Shown here one piece after another: positions 7,790 to 14,452 of a DNA stretch of 17,080 bases (position 1 is the first letter of the stretch; every line of letters starts with the position of its first letter). The DNA lies in the NCBI GenBank assembly GCA_024642645.1, contig JAHEAS010000007.1, positions 1 through 17,080 on the forward strand, read 5' to 3'. Under the pieces are notes generated by a model that ran no database searches, had not been told where the DNA came from, and saw only the letters and a list, made by a program, of their open reading frames with translations. The stretch is from Saprospirales bacterium (GTDB lineage: Bacteria > Bacteroidota > Bacteroidia > Chitinophagales > Saprospiraceae). The position numbers were made by a program, and so were the translations under genes.

Positions 7790-8821
7790 ATGCAACGAAG
7801 ACCCTTCCTTAAAAATACAGCGCTGGCTGGCTTCTCCATACTTTCAGGACGCCTGCTTCGCAAAAGCTCAAACATGCTCACTTTTGGACAAAATGAAAAG
7901 CAGTACACCCTAGACCAAGATTGGGTTAAAGCAACGCCCGCAAGTCTACCCGTGAAAGACTGCCATGAAATGGTACAAGCCACTCAAGGGCAAATCCTCC
8001 TACTCACAAACGAAACTAAGAACAACATCATCAGCTTCGAAAAGTCGGGTAAGGTGCTGGGTACTTCTGCGCACAACTTCCCAGGTGGCCACGGCCTGAC
8101 CCTAGCCGGGGAAGGGAACGACCAAGTGATTTTCATCACTGACACGGACTTGCATCAAGTCTTCAAAACCGACCTGAACGGAAATACTATTCAAACTTGG
8201 CAATGCCCGATGGACACGGGATTGTACCAAGACCCAAAGCAATTCGTGCCCACCGAAACGACGGTACTTCCAACCGGAGAATTTTATGTGGCTGACGGCT
8301 ACGGCGAGCAGCACATCTTGCATTACGGCATAGACGGCCTTCTGAAGAATAGCTTCGGTGGCCGTGGTGAGGGTGACCACCATCTTGACAATGCTCACGG
8401 CATCTGTATAGACAACCGGAACGGGTCACCTACACTACTCATCACCGACCGCACCCGTTGTTGCTTCAAGCGGTTCACGCTGCAAGGCGAATACCTCGAA
8501 AAAATTGAGCTGCCGGGCGCTTGTGTTTGCAGGCCTGTCATCAAGGGCGACTACCTATATGCCGCCGTGCTCCGCTCCCCACACATGGGCACTAATAACA
8601 CAGGATTTGTCATCATTTTGAACAAGGAAAACAAGGTGGTATCTGTTGTGGGCGGGGCAGAGGCGGCTTACAACCCCGACGGCAGCTTGCAACCTTTCTA
8701 CCAAACCATCCAAATTTTCAAACACCCTCACGACGTGCTCGTGGACGACGAGGAAAACCTCTACGTTTGCCAGTGGAATTCAGGGCAGGTTTATCCTTAC
8801 AAATTCAAGCCGATTGGGTAA
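7790..8821 (+). CDS. Tat-exported NHL beta-propeller resembling peptidyl-alpha-hydroxyglycine amidating lyase
   Basis: 343 codons. The N-terminus MQRRPFLKNTALAGFSILSG is a twin-arginine signal, so the folded protein should leave the cytoplasm by Tat. The rest reads as NHL-type propeller blades. Several stretches resemble, from memory, the PAL domain of animal PAM: PGGHGLTL followed by DTDLHQVFKTD (98-128), FYVADGYGEQHI (165-176), NAHGICID (201-208), TDRTR (219-223) and PHDVLVDDEENLYV (313-326). PAL binds zinc with three histidines and uses a tyrosine and an arginine; H101, H203, H314, Y171 and R221 sit in matching positions. PAL cleaves peptidyl-alpha-hydroxyglycine to an amidated peptide and glyoxylate. 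Whether this protein has that activity or is a non-enzymatic propeller is unknown. No hydroxylating monooxygenase partner is in the window. The next gene starts 5 bases after the stop. Confidence 0.82.
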   Translation: MQRRPFLKNTALAGFSILSGRLLRKSSNMLTFGQNEKQYTLDQDWVKATPASLPVKDCHEMVQATQGQILLLTNETKNNIISFEKSGKVLGTSAHNFPGGHGLTLAGEGNDQVIFITDTDLHQVFKTDLNGNTIQTWQCPMDTGLYQDPKQFVPTETTVLPTGEFYVADGYGEQHILHYGIDGLLKNSFGGRGEGDHHLDNAHGICIDNRNGSPTLLITDRTRCCFKRFTLQGEYLEKIELPGACVCRPVIKGDYLYAAVLRSPHMGTNNTGFVIILNKENKVVSVVGGAEAAYNPDGSLQPFYQTIQIFKHPHDVLVDDEENLYVCQWNSGQVYPYKFKPIG

Positions 8822-8826
8822 CCTCT

Positions 8827-9594
8827 ATGTTGAAAAATTCACTACTTCTTTTGATGATTTTGGTTGTGGGCAAAACAACTGCCCAAAACCTCCAGCTGGC
8901 ACCACCACAAACATCAAGTACCAGGCTGTTTGCAGCGCCCGATACCAAAATTGACTTCAACTTCCGGCTGAAAGGTGCCGAAATCCGCTACACTACCGAT
9001 GGCACAGAACCTACAACAACTTCGAGTATTTTTACCCATCCGCTGTCAATCAGTAGACCCACAACCTTAAAAGCTAAATCGTTCAAAACTGGTTTCTTGC
9101 CTTCGGAATCGACCACCGTTCAAATCTTGCCATTTCACAGCCGCCCGGTTGACAGCATAGGAATTACGCCAGCTCCCAAAAAGTATCCAGGAAACGGCTG
9201 GAAGACCTTGTGCGACAGGATATTAGGGGATGCCAATTTTCGACAAAACTGGTTGGGATTCGAGGGAAGGAATATTGAGTTGGAACTTTTTTTCACCAAA
9301 AAACGACCCGTTTCTCATATCATGGTTGGACTGCTGCGGCAGCAAAATGCATGGATTTTCTTGCCTTCCACCATTGAAGTTTATGATAAAAAAGGAAAAC
9401 TAGTAGCGAACCAAGCATTGCCAGACGAATCGCTTGAACTGCCAGACAGCATGGAAATTATCTGCGTGGAATTACCAAAACATCGTCATAAGTATTTGAA
9501 AATCAAACTAATAGCTCTTACATCACTACCAGCTTGGCATCCGGGCACAGGCAATGCAGGTTGGATTTTTTCGGATGAGATAATGGCTTGGTAA
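8827..9594 (+). CDS. Secreted protein with chitobiase C-terminal (CHB_HEX_C-like) and discoidin-like regions
   Basis: 255 codons from the ATG at 8827. An upstream in-frame start at 8767 is unlikely because it overlaps the propeller gene and buries the signal peptide (MLKNSLLLLMILVVGKTTAQ). Residues about 38-100 carry the hallmark of chitobiase/beta-hexosaminidase C-terminal Ig-like domains: IRYTTDGTEPT, then LKAKSFKTGFLPS. Residues about 110-255 look like an F5/8 type C (discoidin) jelly roll that starts at W125 and ends with NAGWIFSDEIMAW; this part is less certain. No catalytic residues are evident, so it is probably a carbohydrate or surface-binding module. Five bases separate it from the propeller gene, so translation of the two is probably coupled and the products may act together outside the cytoplasmic membrane. 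Confidence 0.78.
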   Translation: MLKNSLLLLMILVVGKTTAQNLQLAPPQTSSTRLFAAPDTKIDFNFRLKGAEIRYTTDGTEPTTTSSIFTHPLSISRPTTLKAKSFKTGFLPSESTTVQILPFHSRPVDSIGITPAPKKYPGNGWKTLCDRILGDANFRQNWLGFEGRNIELELFFTKKRPVSHIMVGLLRQQNAWIFLPSTIEVYDKKGKLVANQALPDESLELPDSMEIICVELPKHRHKYLKIKLIALTSLPAWHPGTGNAGWIFSDEIMAW

Positions 9595-9671
9595 GCCGTA
9601 CAATCGATTTTTCAACCCCTCAATTGAAATATTTTCGAGTTCTTGCGATCCTAATTCCTTCAATCAATTCT

Positions 9672-10505
9672 ATGAAAGGACTAACCCGTAGGGCGATAAC
9701 TGCCGTAATTTTTGTGATTGTGATGATGGCCGGGCTATTTGTGGGGCGAATGTCCTTCATTTTTCTCTTTGCAATTATTACCACCCTATGCCTTTGGGAA
9801 TTTCTCAACATGGTGCTCCACCACGATACTCGACGGGACTGGATTCGCATTTTCCTTGGGGTAGCTTTTGGACTGACCCCTTTCGTACTGGCTTCTGTCA
9901 TGCACATCGCTACCGCCAATAACGACCGATTTGTCATTTTTACTTCCATCCTCTTTTTCCCATTGCTCTTTCTTTCGTTCATTTATGAACTATTCAGTGG
10001 GTCGGATAAGCCCTTTCAAAATGTGGCATTTATCGTACTGGGAATGGTGTATATCGGCGCACCGTTTTCGCTCCTCAACTTTATCGCTTTCAACGAAGAT
10101 GGGTTCAACGTCTGGCCCATTTTTGGTATTTTGCTGCTTACTTGGATGAACGATACTGGGGCATACCTCGTCGGCTCATTATTCGGGAAAACACCTTTGC
10201 TCCCACGCATTTCACCAAAAAAAACTTGGGAAGGCACGCTGGGAGGTGTGGCTGTTACGTTTTTAGTGGGTTACCTCTTTTGCGCCATCTCCGGAGAGTT
10301 GAATCTTTTTGATTGGATGGTATTGGCGTTCATCGTCTCCGTTTTCGGTTCACTAGGCGACCTCATCGAGTCCATGCTCAAACGAAGCATAGGCGCCAAA
10401 GATTCTGGAACCCTGCTCCCTGGTCATGGGGGTGTCCTAGACCGATTCGATGCTTTCATTTTTGTGTTGCCCTTTGCGGCAGCTTATTTGTTGTCCATTC
10501 GATGA
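9672..10505 (+). CDS. cdsA: Phosphatidate cytidylyltransferase (CDP-diglyceride synthase)
   Basis: 277 codons from the ATG at 9672, which starts MKGLTRRAITAVIF. The longer frame from 9588 overlaps the previous gene and adds 28 residues that do not fit the family. The enzyme makes CDP-diacylglycerol from phosphatidate and CTP, the branch point of phospholipid synthesis, in the cytoplasmic membrane. About eight hydrophobic segments are present. The family signature is complete at residues 234-260: SMLKRSIGAKDSG, then LLPGHGGVLDRFD. A second conserved block, ND(x)2AY(x)2G(x)2FGK then SPKKTWEG, lies at 160-188. Length is normal. It is co-directional with the genes on both sides; the weak box TATTTTCG at 9630-9637 might serve as its own promoter. 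Confidence 0.95.
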   Translation: MKGLTRRAITAVIFVIVMMAGLFVGRMSFIFLFAIITTLCLWEFLNMVLHHDTRRDWIRIFLGVAFGLTPFVLASVMHIATANNDRFVIFTSILFFPLLFLSFIYELFSGSDKPFQNVAFIVLGMVYIGAPFSLLNFIAFNEDGFNVWPIFGILLLTWMNDTGAYLVGSLFGKTPLLPRISPKKTWEGTLGGVAVTFLVGYLFCAISGELNLFDWMVLAFIVSVFGSLGDLIESMLKRSIGAKDSGTLLPGHGGVLDRFDAFIFVLPFAAAYLLSIR

Positions 10506-10585
10506 GGATTTGAAGATTTGAGTATTTGAGTATTCGGCCACGACCACCTCAAATCCTCGCATCCTCAAATCCTCGCATCCTCAAA
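10504..10585. repeat. Spacer built of 8-bp tandem units in inverted arrangement
   Basis: The left half reads as octamers GGATTTGA, AGATTTGA, GTATTTGA, GTATTCGG (10506-10537). The right half reads CCTCAAAT, CCTCGCAT, CCTCAAAT, CCTCGCAT, CCTCAAAA (10547-10586), that is a 16-bp unit repeated twice plus a partial third copy. The halves are complementary: GAGGATTTGA (10504-10513) is the exact reverse complement of TCAAATCCTC at 10549-10558 and again at 10565-10574. The element starts inside the cdsA stop codon and ends at the next ATG. It can form a long RNA hairpin with a central loop. Confidence 0.8.
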
Positions 10586-10586
10586 A

Positions 10587-12464
10587 ATGCGCGAAACCAC
10601 CTTCATCGAGCAAAACCAGAAAAAATGGCAGGAATTCGAACAACTGCTGGAGGGACAAGTCAATGACCCGGAAAAACTCAACGAGCTGTTCGTGAAGGTA
10701 ACCGACGACTTGTCGTTTGCCCGCACTTTTTACCCCAACCGCTCCGTGCGGGTGTACCTCAACGGGCTTGCGCAGAAGATTTTTTTCAATATTTACAAAA
10801 ACAAAAAATCGAGGCGAAGCAACTTCGTTGAATTCTGGACCGACGACCTTCCACGCCTCATTTACGAGGCCCGCTTTGACCTCCGCATTGCATTGTTCAT
10901 CTTCTCCCTGTCCATGGCCATCGGCATGTTGTCTTGCTGGGCCGACCCCGACTTTTTGCACTCCATCCTTGGCGATTCCTATGTGGAAATGACCGAGGAG
11001 AATATCCGATCCGGCGACCCTATGGCTGTGTACAAAGAGGCCGGGGCGTTCAACATGTTCCTTGGCATCACCCTCAACAACATCCTCGTCGCATTCCGCA
11101 CCTTTATTTTCGGTATAATTTACGGCATCGGGACAGTCGGCATCTTGATTTATAACGGTGTGATGGTCGGCGCTTTTCAGTACTTTTTTATTGACAAGGG
11201 ACTGTTCCAAGAGTCGTTCCTGGCGGTTTGGCTGCACGGTGCTTTCGAGATTTCGAGCATCGTCATAGCTGGGGCAGCAGGCCTGACGATGGGGCGGGGG
11301 CTTGTCTTTCCAGGCACCTTGTCACGGGAAAGGTCGTTCCAACTGGCTGCACGGCGGGGCATGAGCCTGATGGTGGGCGTGGTGCCACTGTTCATTTTCG
11401 CCGGGTTCACGGAGAGCTACCTCACCCGCCACACGGATGCTCCTGACTGGCTGCGGGCGTTTTTCATTTTCACATGTTTCTCAATTGTGATTTTTTACTT
11501 CGCAATTTACCCTCAAATGAAAGCCCGACGGGGCCAGTTCCAAGCCGAGGACGTTCGCCTCACACCCGACTCTGAGCGCCGAGTGGACTTTACCATTGTG
11601 AAAACCGCCGGGGAGCTTTTCACCGACGCCTTCATTTTTTTCAGAAAATGTCTCCGACCAATCGGGCTGGCAGCACTGGGCGGCAGTGCCCTGTTCTGCG
11701 CTGGTGCGTTTTTACTCGCTAGCACCCAGCCTGCCGAACTCTTCAACTACAAGCAAGACCTGTTTGGGGTGGTACAAACCGTGCCCGATTTCTTCAAAAA
11801 TCCTGGCAACCCTTGGCTTTTCCTATTTGCCGTATTTGCCATGAGCATCGTCACTTTTGTTACGCAGTTTTTTTTGCAGCGCTGGCGCAACCAGCCACCC
11901 GATGGAAAGGAGGATGACCGCTCAACGTCTAGCTTCGGGAGCATCCTATCCCGCTTCCTGAAAACTATGGTGGCCGTGACGACTTTCAGCTTGATTTTCC
12001 TGCTGCCCGGATGGGCCGCCGTGTTGTTGTTGCCGTTCGTTTTCCCCATTTTTTTCCTGCTCACCCAAGTCATCATTTTCGAGGGCGGCAATTTTTTTAC
12101 CAATATTGGCCGCACGGGCGATTTGATGGTGACGCAGTTCGGGCAAATGCTCGGCCTCTACCTCACGCTACTGCTCACGGGATTCTTGTTTTTCCTCATC
12201 CTCGATTCCGGGCTGCTCTGGTTCCTGTTAGACATCATCGGCATGAACTTCTACCTCTCCGAAGCTGGCGCTCAGGTATTCGACGCCGTGGCCGTCACGG
12301 GCATTTCCGTGTTCGTGCTGCTGCTCATCTTCGGCCTCTGGACGACGGGCAGCGGCCTGCAGTACTTCTCTATTCTCGAAGCGAATGAGGCGTTTTTCTT
12401 GAAAAAACGGCTGGAGTTGATTGGGAAACGGGAGCGGATTCGGGGGCTGGAACGGGAGGGGTAA
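10587..12464 (+). CDS. SpoIIM/DUF95 family multi-pass membrane protein with C-terminal membrane extension
   Basis: 625 codons. Residues 1-95 are soluble and charged (FIEQNQKKWQEFEQLLEG, then ARTFYPN). Residues about 95-315 form the stage II sporulation protein M domain, with NNILVAFRTFIFGIIYGIGT (164-183), NGVMVGAF (190-197) and the HGAFEISSIVIAGAAGL block (217-233), followed by two more helices. Residues about 355-590 add roughly five further membrane segments with no family I recognise. The protein ends in a basic cytoplasmic tail. SpoIIM takes part in engulfment in spore formers, but homologues are common in Bacteroidota that do not sporulate, where their role is unknown. The gene looks richer in G+C than its neighbours to the right. 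It is directly preceded by the octamer repeat and may share a transcript with cdsA. Confidence 0.85.
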   Translation: MRETTFIEQNQKKWQEFEQLLEGQVNDPEKLNELFVKVTDDLSFARTFYPNRSVRVYLNGLAQKIFFNIYKNKKSRRSNFVEFWTDDLPRLIYEARFDLRIALFIFSLSMAIGMLSCWADPDFLHSILGDSYVEMTEENIRSGDPMAVYKEAGAFNMFLGITLNNILVAFRTFIFGIIYGIGTVGILIYNGVMVGAFQYFFIDKGLFQESFLAVWLHGAFEISSIVIAGAAGLTMGRGLVFPGTLSRERSFQLAARRGMSLMVGVVPLFIFAGFTESYLTRHTDAPDWLRAFFIFTCFSIVIFYFAIYPQMKARRGQFQAEDVRLTPDSERRVDFTIVKTAGELFTDAFIFFRKCLRPIGLAALGGSALFCAGAFLLASTQPAELFNYKQDLFGVVQTVPDFFKNPGNPWLFLFAVFAMSIVTFVTQFFLQRWRNQPPDGKEDDRSTSSFGSILSRFLKTMVAVTTFSLIFLLPGWAAVLLLPFVFPIFFLLTQVIIFEGGNFFTNIGRTGDLMVTQFGQMLGLYLTLLLTGFLFFLILDSGLLWFLLDIIGMNFYLSEAGAQVFDAVAVTGISVFVLLLIFGLWTTGSGLQYFSILEANEAFFLKKRLELIGKRERIRGLEREG

Positions 12465-12473
12465 GACCCTCCC
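12454..12473 (+). terminator. GC-rich hairpin over the stop codon of the SpoIIM-like gene
   Basis: GGGAGGG (12454-12460) pairs perfectly with CCCTCCC (12467-12473) around the loop GTAAGA, which contains the TAA stop. No T-run follows, so this is not a canonical intrinsic terminator. It stands at the junction with a convergent operon, where transcript ends are expected, and could protect or define the 3' end. Confidence 0.4.
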
Positions 12474-12521
12474 TAATGACCCTATAGCTAATACATGACT
12501 GAAGTCACGTTCGTCACTACG

Positions 12522-13238
12522 TTAAAATAAATCGATGTTAAATGAAAAACCTCCGAAACCACCACCACTACCCGACCCATTGTCTCCTCTTGCTAATAAA
12601 ATAATCATTAACACATCTAAAGCGGCGCCTATACCAAGACCTCTCCTTCTCCCATTTCGTTTTTGCTTGACAACTATCCTCTCTATATCTGCAACTTGGG
12701 TGGATACCTGGCGGTTGTTTGCTTTGTCGTACCATTCGATAAATGCTATATTTTCATCGCCAATTTTTTGCTCCTGGAATAGCAGGAATTGACCGCTCGC
12801 TTGTTCTCCATTTTTCAAGGATATTTCAATCAGGCTTTCCTTTTGAATGGACGCCGCTTCTTCTAGGTGTAGCCATTTGCTATGTTCATCATCAATGGTC
12901 ACAATTCGTTCTATATCTGCAAATTGAGTTGATACTTGGCGGTTATTTGCTTCGTCAAACCAAACGATTGATTCTACATTTTCATCGCCAACTTTTTGCT
13001 TCATGAGCTTGGTAAATTTCCCTTCCTGTTGTTCCCCATTTTTTAGGAATATCTGTAGATAACTATTTTCCTGCACTTGTAGAGGTGTTGTTTTTGCCGC
13101 TGGAATACCGAATCCCTGTTCACTCTGACTAGAATCCGATATAGCACCTATTCCAAAGCCGAGGACACTGCACCCGGTTGCCAAAAGCATAGATTGCCCA
13201 ATGAGAAGGGCGAACATGATTTTTTTTATCAGTTTCAT
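12522..13238 (-). CDS. Lipoprotein with two copies of an LKNG/ANNRQVST module
   Basis: 238 codons. A type II signal peptide ends in the lipobox LATGC, so Cys23 should carry the lipid. It continues with SVLGFGIGAISDS. Two homologous copies of a module of about 54 residues follow: 60-113 and 136-189, each with LKNGEQ, a G and aromatic four to five residues later, KxGDEN, an (I/W)(F/Y)D(E/K)ANNRQVSTQ stretch and ADIERIV. A basic linker (KQKRNGRRR), a hydrophobic segment (201-216) and a Gly/Phe-rich end (FGGFSFNIDLF) close the protein. The strand-rich pattern of each copy suggests a small beta-barrel, but I do not know the family. It is the last gene of the probable minus-strand operon and a paralogue of the preceding gene. 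Confidence 0.83.
   Translation of the reverse strand: MKLIKKIMFALLIGQSMLLATGCSVLGFGIGAISDSSQSEQGFGIPAAKTTPLQVQENSYLQIFLKNGEQQEGKFTKLMKQKVGDENVESIVWFDEANNRQVSTQFADIERIVTIDDEHSKWLHLEEAASIQKESLIEISLKNGEQASGQFLLFQEQKIGDENIAFIEWYDKANNRQVSTQVADIERIVVKQKRNGRRRGLGIGAALDVLMIILLARGDNGSGSGGGFGGFSFNIDLF
12672..13061 (-). repeat. Internal duplication within the lipoprotein gene
   Basis: The DNA for residues 60-113 (13061-12900) and 136-189 (12833-12672) is clearly related, offset by 228 bases. The shared blocks include CTATATCTGCAA, TGGCGGTT and TTTTCATCGCCAA on the plus strand. Similarity at the nucleotide level suggests that the duplication is fairly recent or kept by conversion. Confidence 0.75.
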
Positions 13239-13344
13239 TTTTTCAGTGTTTAAAGCTCACGACCTTCGGCATAGGATGGCCTGAGCAGATAAAATTACGT
13301 CAGCCAACTGAATATCAAGACCGCTACCTAAATCTTTGAACGTC

Positions 13345-13812
13345 TCACAGACAATGCGGGCTATTGAAAAAAGAAAAACCGTCAAAAATTCTGTCTAATT
13401 TAAATAAGGCTATAACTATAACAACATCTATAACACCACCTAAAAGCAGACCTAACCATTTCCCATTTCGTTGTTGACTGGTCAATATTTTATCAATTTC
13501 TGCAAGCTCGGTTGATACTTGCCGATTGTTAGCTTTGTCGTACCATAAAATGGTTGCTACATAATCAGCTTCAGTTGTTTGCTCTAAATATGATAGGAAT
13601 TGACCTTCCAGTTGATATCCATTTTTTAGGCGTATTTGAATATGGCTGTTTTTAGAAATAGATCGAGCTTGTTCGTTGGGAATTTCTAAATCCTTGATAT
13701 TATTTGAATCCGACAAAGCGCCAATTCCAAAGCCAATGGCACTGCATCCACTCCCAGTCACCAATAATAGTCCTAAAAGCAGTGGAATAAGGAGTTGTTT
13801 AATCTGTTTCAT
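13345..13812 (-). CDS. Lipoprotein paralogue with one LKNG/ANNRQVST module
   Basis: 155 codons. The signal peptide ends in the lipobox VTGSGC with Cys23 as the predicted lipid site, followed by SAIGFGIGALSDSN, nearly the same as in the neighbouring lipoprotein. One module copy spans about residues 56-111 (IRLKNGYQLEGQF, then LWYDKANNRQVSTELAEIDKI). A basic stretch QQRNGKW and a hydrophobic segment (118-137) precede the tail FDGFSFFNS. The architecture matches the 238-residue paralogue minus one module. The hydrophobic C-terminal segment in a lipoprotein is unusual and could be membrane-inserted or a buried strand. It starts 48 bases after the sigma-factor stop. Function unknown. Confidence 0.82.
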   Translation of the reverse strand: MKQIKQLLIPLLLGLLLVTGSGCSAIGFGIGALSDSNNIKDLEIPNEQARSISKNSHIQIRLKNGYQLEGQFLSYLEQTTEADYVATILWYDKANNRQVSTELAEIDKILTSQQRNGKWLGLLLGGVIDVVIVIALFKLDRIFDGFSFFNSPHCL

Positions 13813-13860
13813 AATTCCAAGAATTGATTAAAATATGTGAACTTGTTTAAGCAATTACAT

Positions 13861-14451
13861 TCACTCCATCATCAGACCGGCCAGCCGCTTCAAACTCCTG
13901 CACCTGGCGCTTTTGAGCGAGTCGGTGGAGCGATGCGGCGACAACCCATCCCGGACGATTTCTTCATCTTTCAGGTCTTCAAAATACTTGAGCCGAATGA
14001 CCAACTGGCTTGCTTCACTTAATTTTGAGAGCGCATTTTCTACTTGGTTTTTTAATTCTTTTTGGGCAAAATAAGCTTCTACTTCCGGCTGAATTAGTAA
14101 AGTTACAGTTTCAATCTCCTGCCAACGCTGGCGTTTCTTCCGTCGAAAATTGCGAAGTAAGTTGTCTGCAACGGACTTGGCATAACTCATCGGACTAACT
14201 CCAAAAAAGCAGTACGAACCATCGCATATTTTGCGGAGCACCAACACAGCAGCATCGTTGGTGAGTTCCTCTATATCTTCTATCGAGATTGCTTTCCCAT
14301 ATTTACCGCATTGAAGATGGGACTTAATCCCCTCACACAAACGCCTCACTGTTACTGGGTCATGAACGCTCAACTGGTGGTACATAAAGACAGGGCACGT
14401 CGCTTTATCCAACTGCCGTCTAGATTTTATTGTACTGTTGTTATCTTTCAT
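13861..14451 (-). CDS. ECF-type sigma-70 family RNA polymerase sigma factor
   Basis: 196 codons. Residues about 30-108 correspond to sigma region 2: SIEDIEELTNDAAVLVLRKI resembles the 2.2 helix, and SYAKSVADNLLRNFRRKKRQ fits the 2.3-2.4 end. Residues about 138-192 are region 4, with LSKLSEASQLVIRLKYFEDL and a helix-turn-helix ending SARCRSLKRLA. Domain order and length fit group 4 (ECF) sigma factors, although both regions are divergent. The start lies one base after the epimerase stop (TAAAATG), so translation is probably coupled. No typical anti-sigma factor gene is nearby; two lipoproteins follow. Which promoters it recognises cannot be told from the window. Confidence 0.83.
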   Translation of the reverse strand: MKDNNSTIKSRRQLDKATCPVFMYHQLSVHDPVTVRRLCEGIKSHLQCGKYGKAISIEDIEELTNDAAVLVLRKICDGSYCFFGVSPMSYAKSVADNLLRNFRRKKRQRWQEIETVTLLIQPEVEAYFAQKELKNQVENALSKLSEASQLVIRLKYFEDLKDEEIVRDGLSPHRSTDSLKSARCRSLKRLAGLMME

Positions 14452-14452
14452 T

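Noticed and set aside
9588..9671. Upstream extension of cdsA to the ATG at 9588
   Set aside because: It overlaps the previous gene's end and adds 28 residues that do not fit the usual CdsA N-terminus. The ATG at 9672 starts in a typical way.
10581..11237. 218-codon minus-strand frame opposite the SpoIIM-like gene
   Set aside because: Histidine-, valine- and glutamate-rich text typical of a reverse frame in GC-rich DNA. The plus-strand gene explains the region.
12496..12507. Short dyad TGACT-GA-AGTCA between the convergent genes
   Set aside because: A five-base stem with a two-base loop and no T-run. Too weak to call as a terminator or operator.
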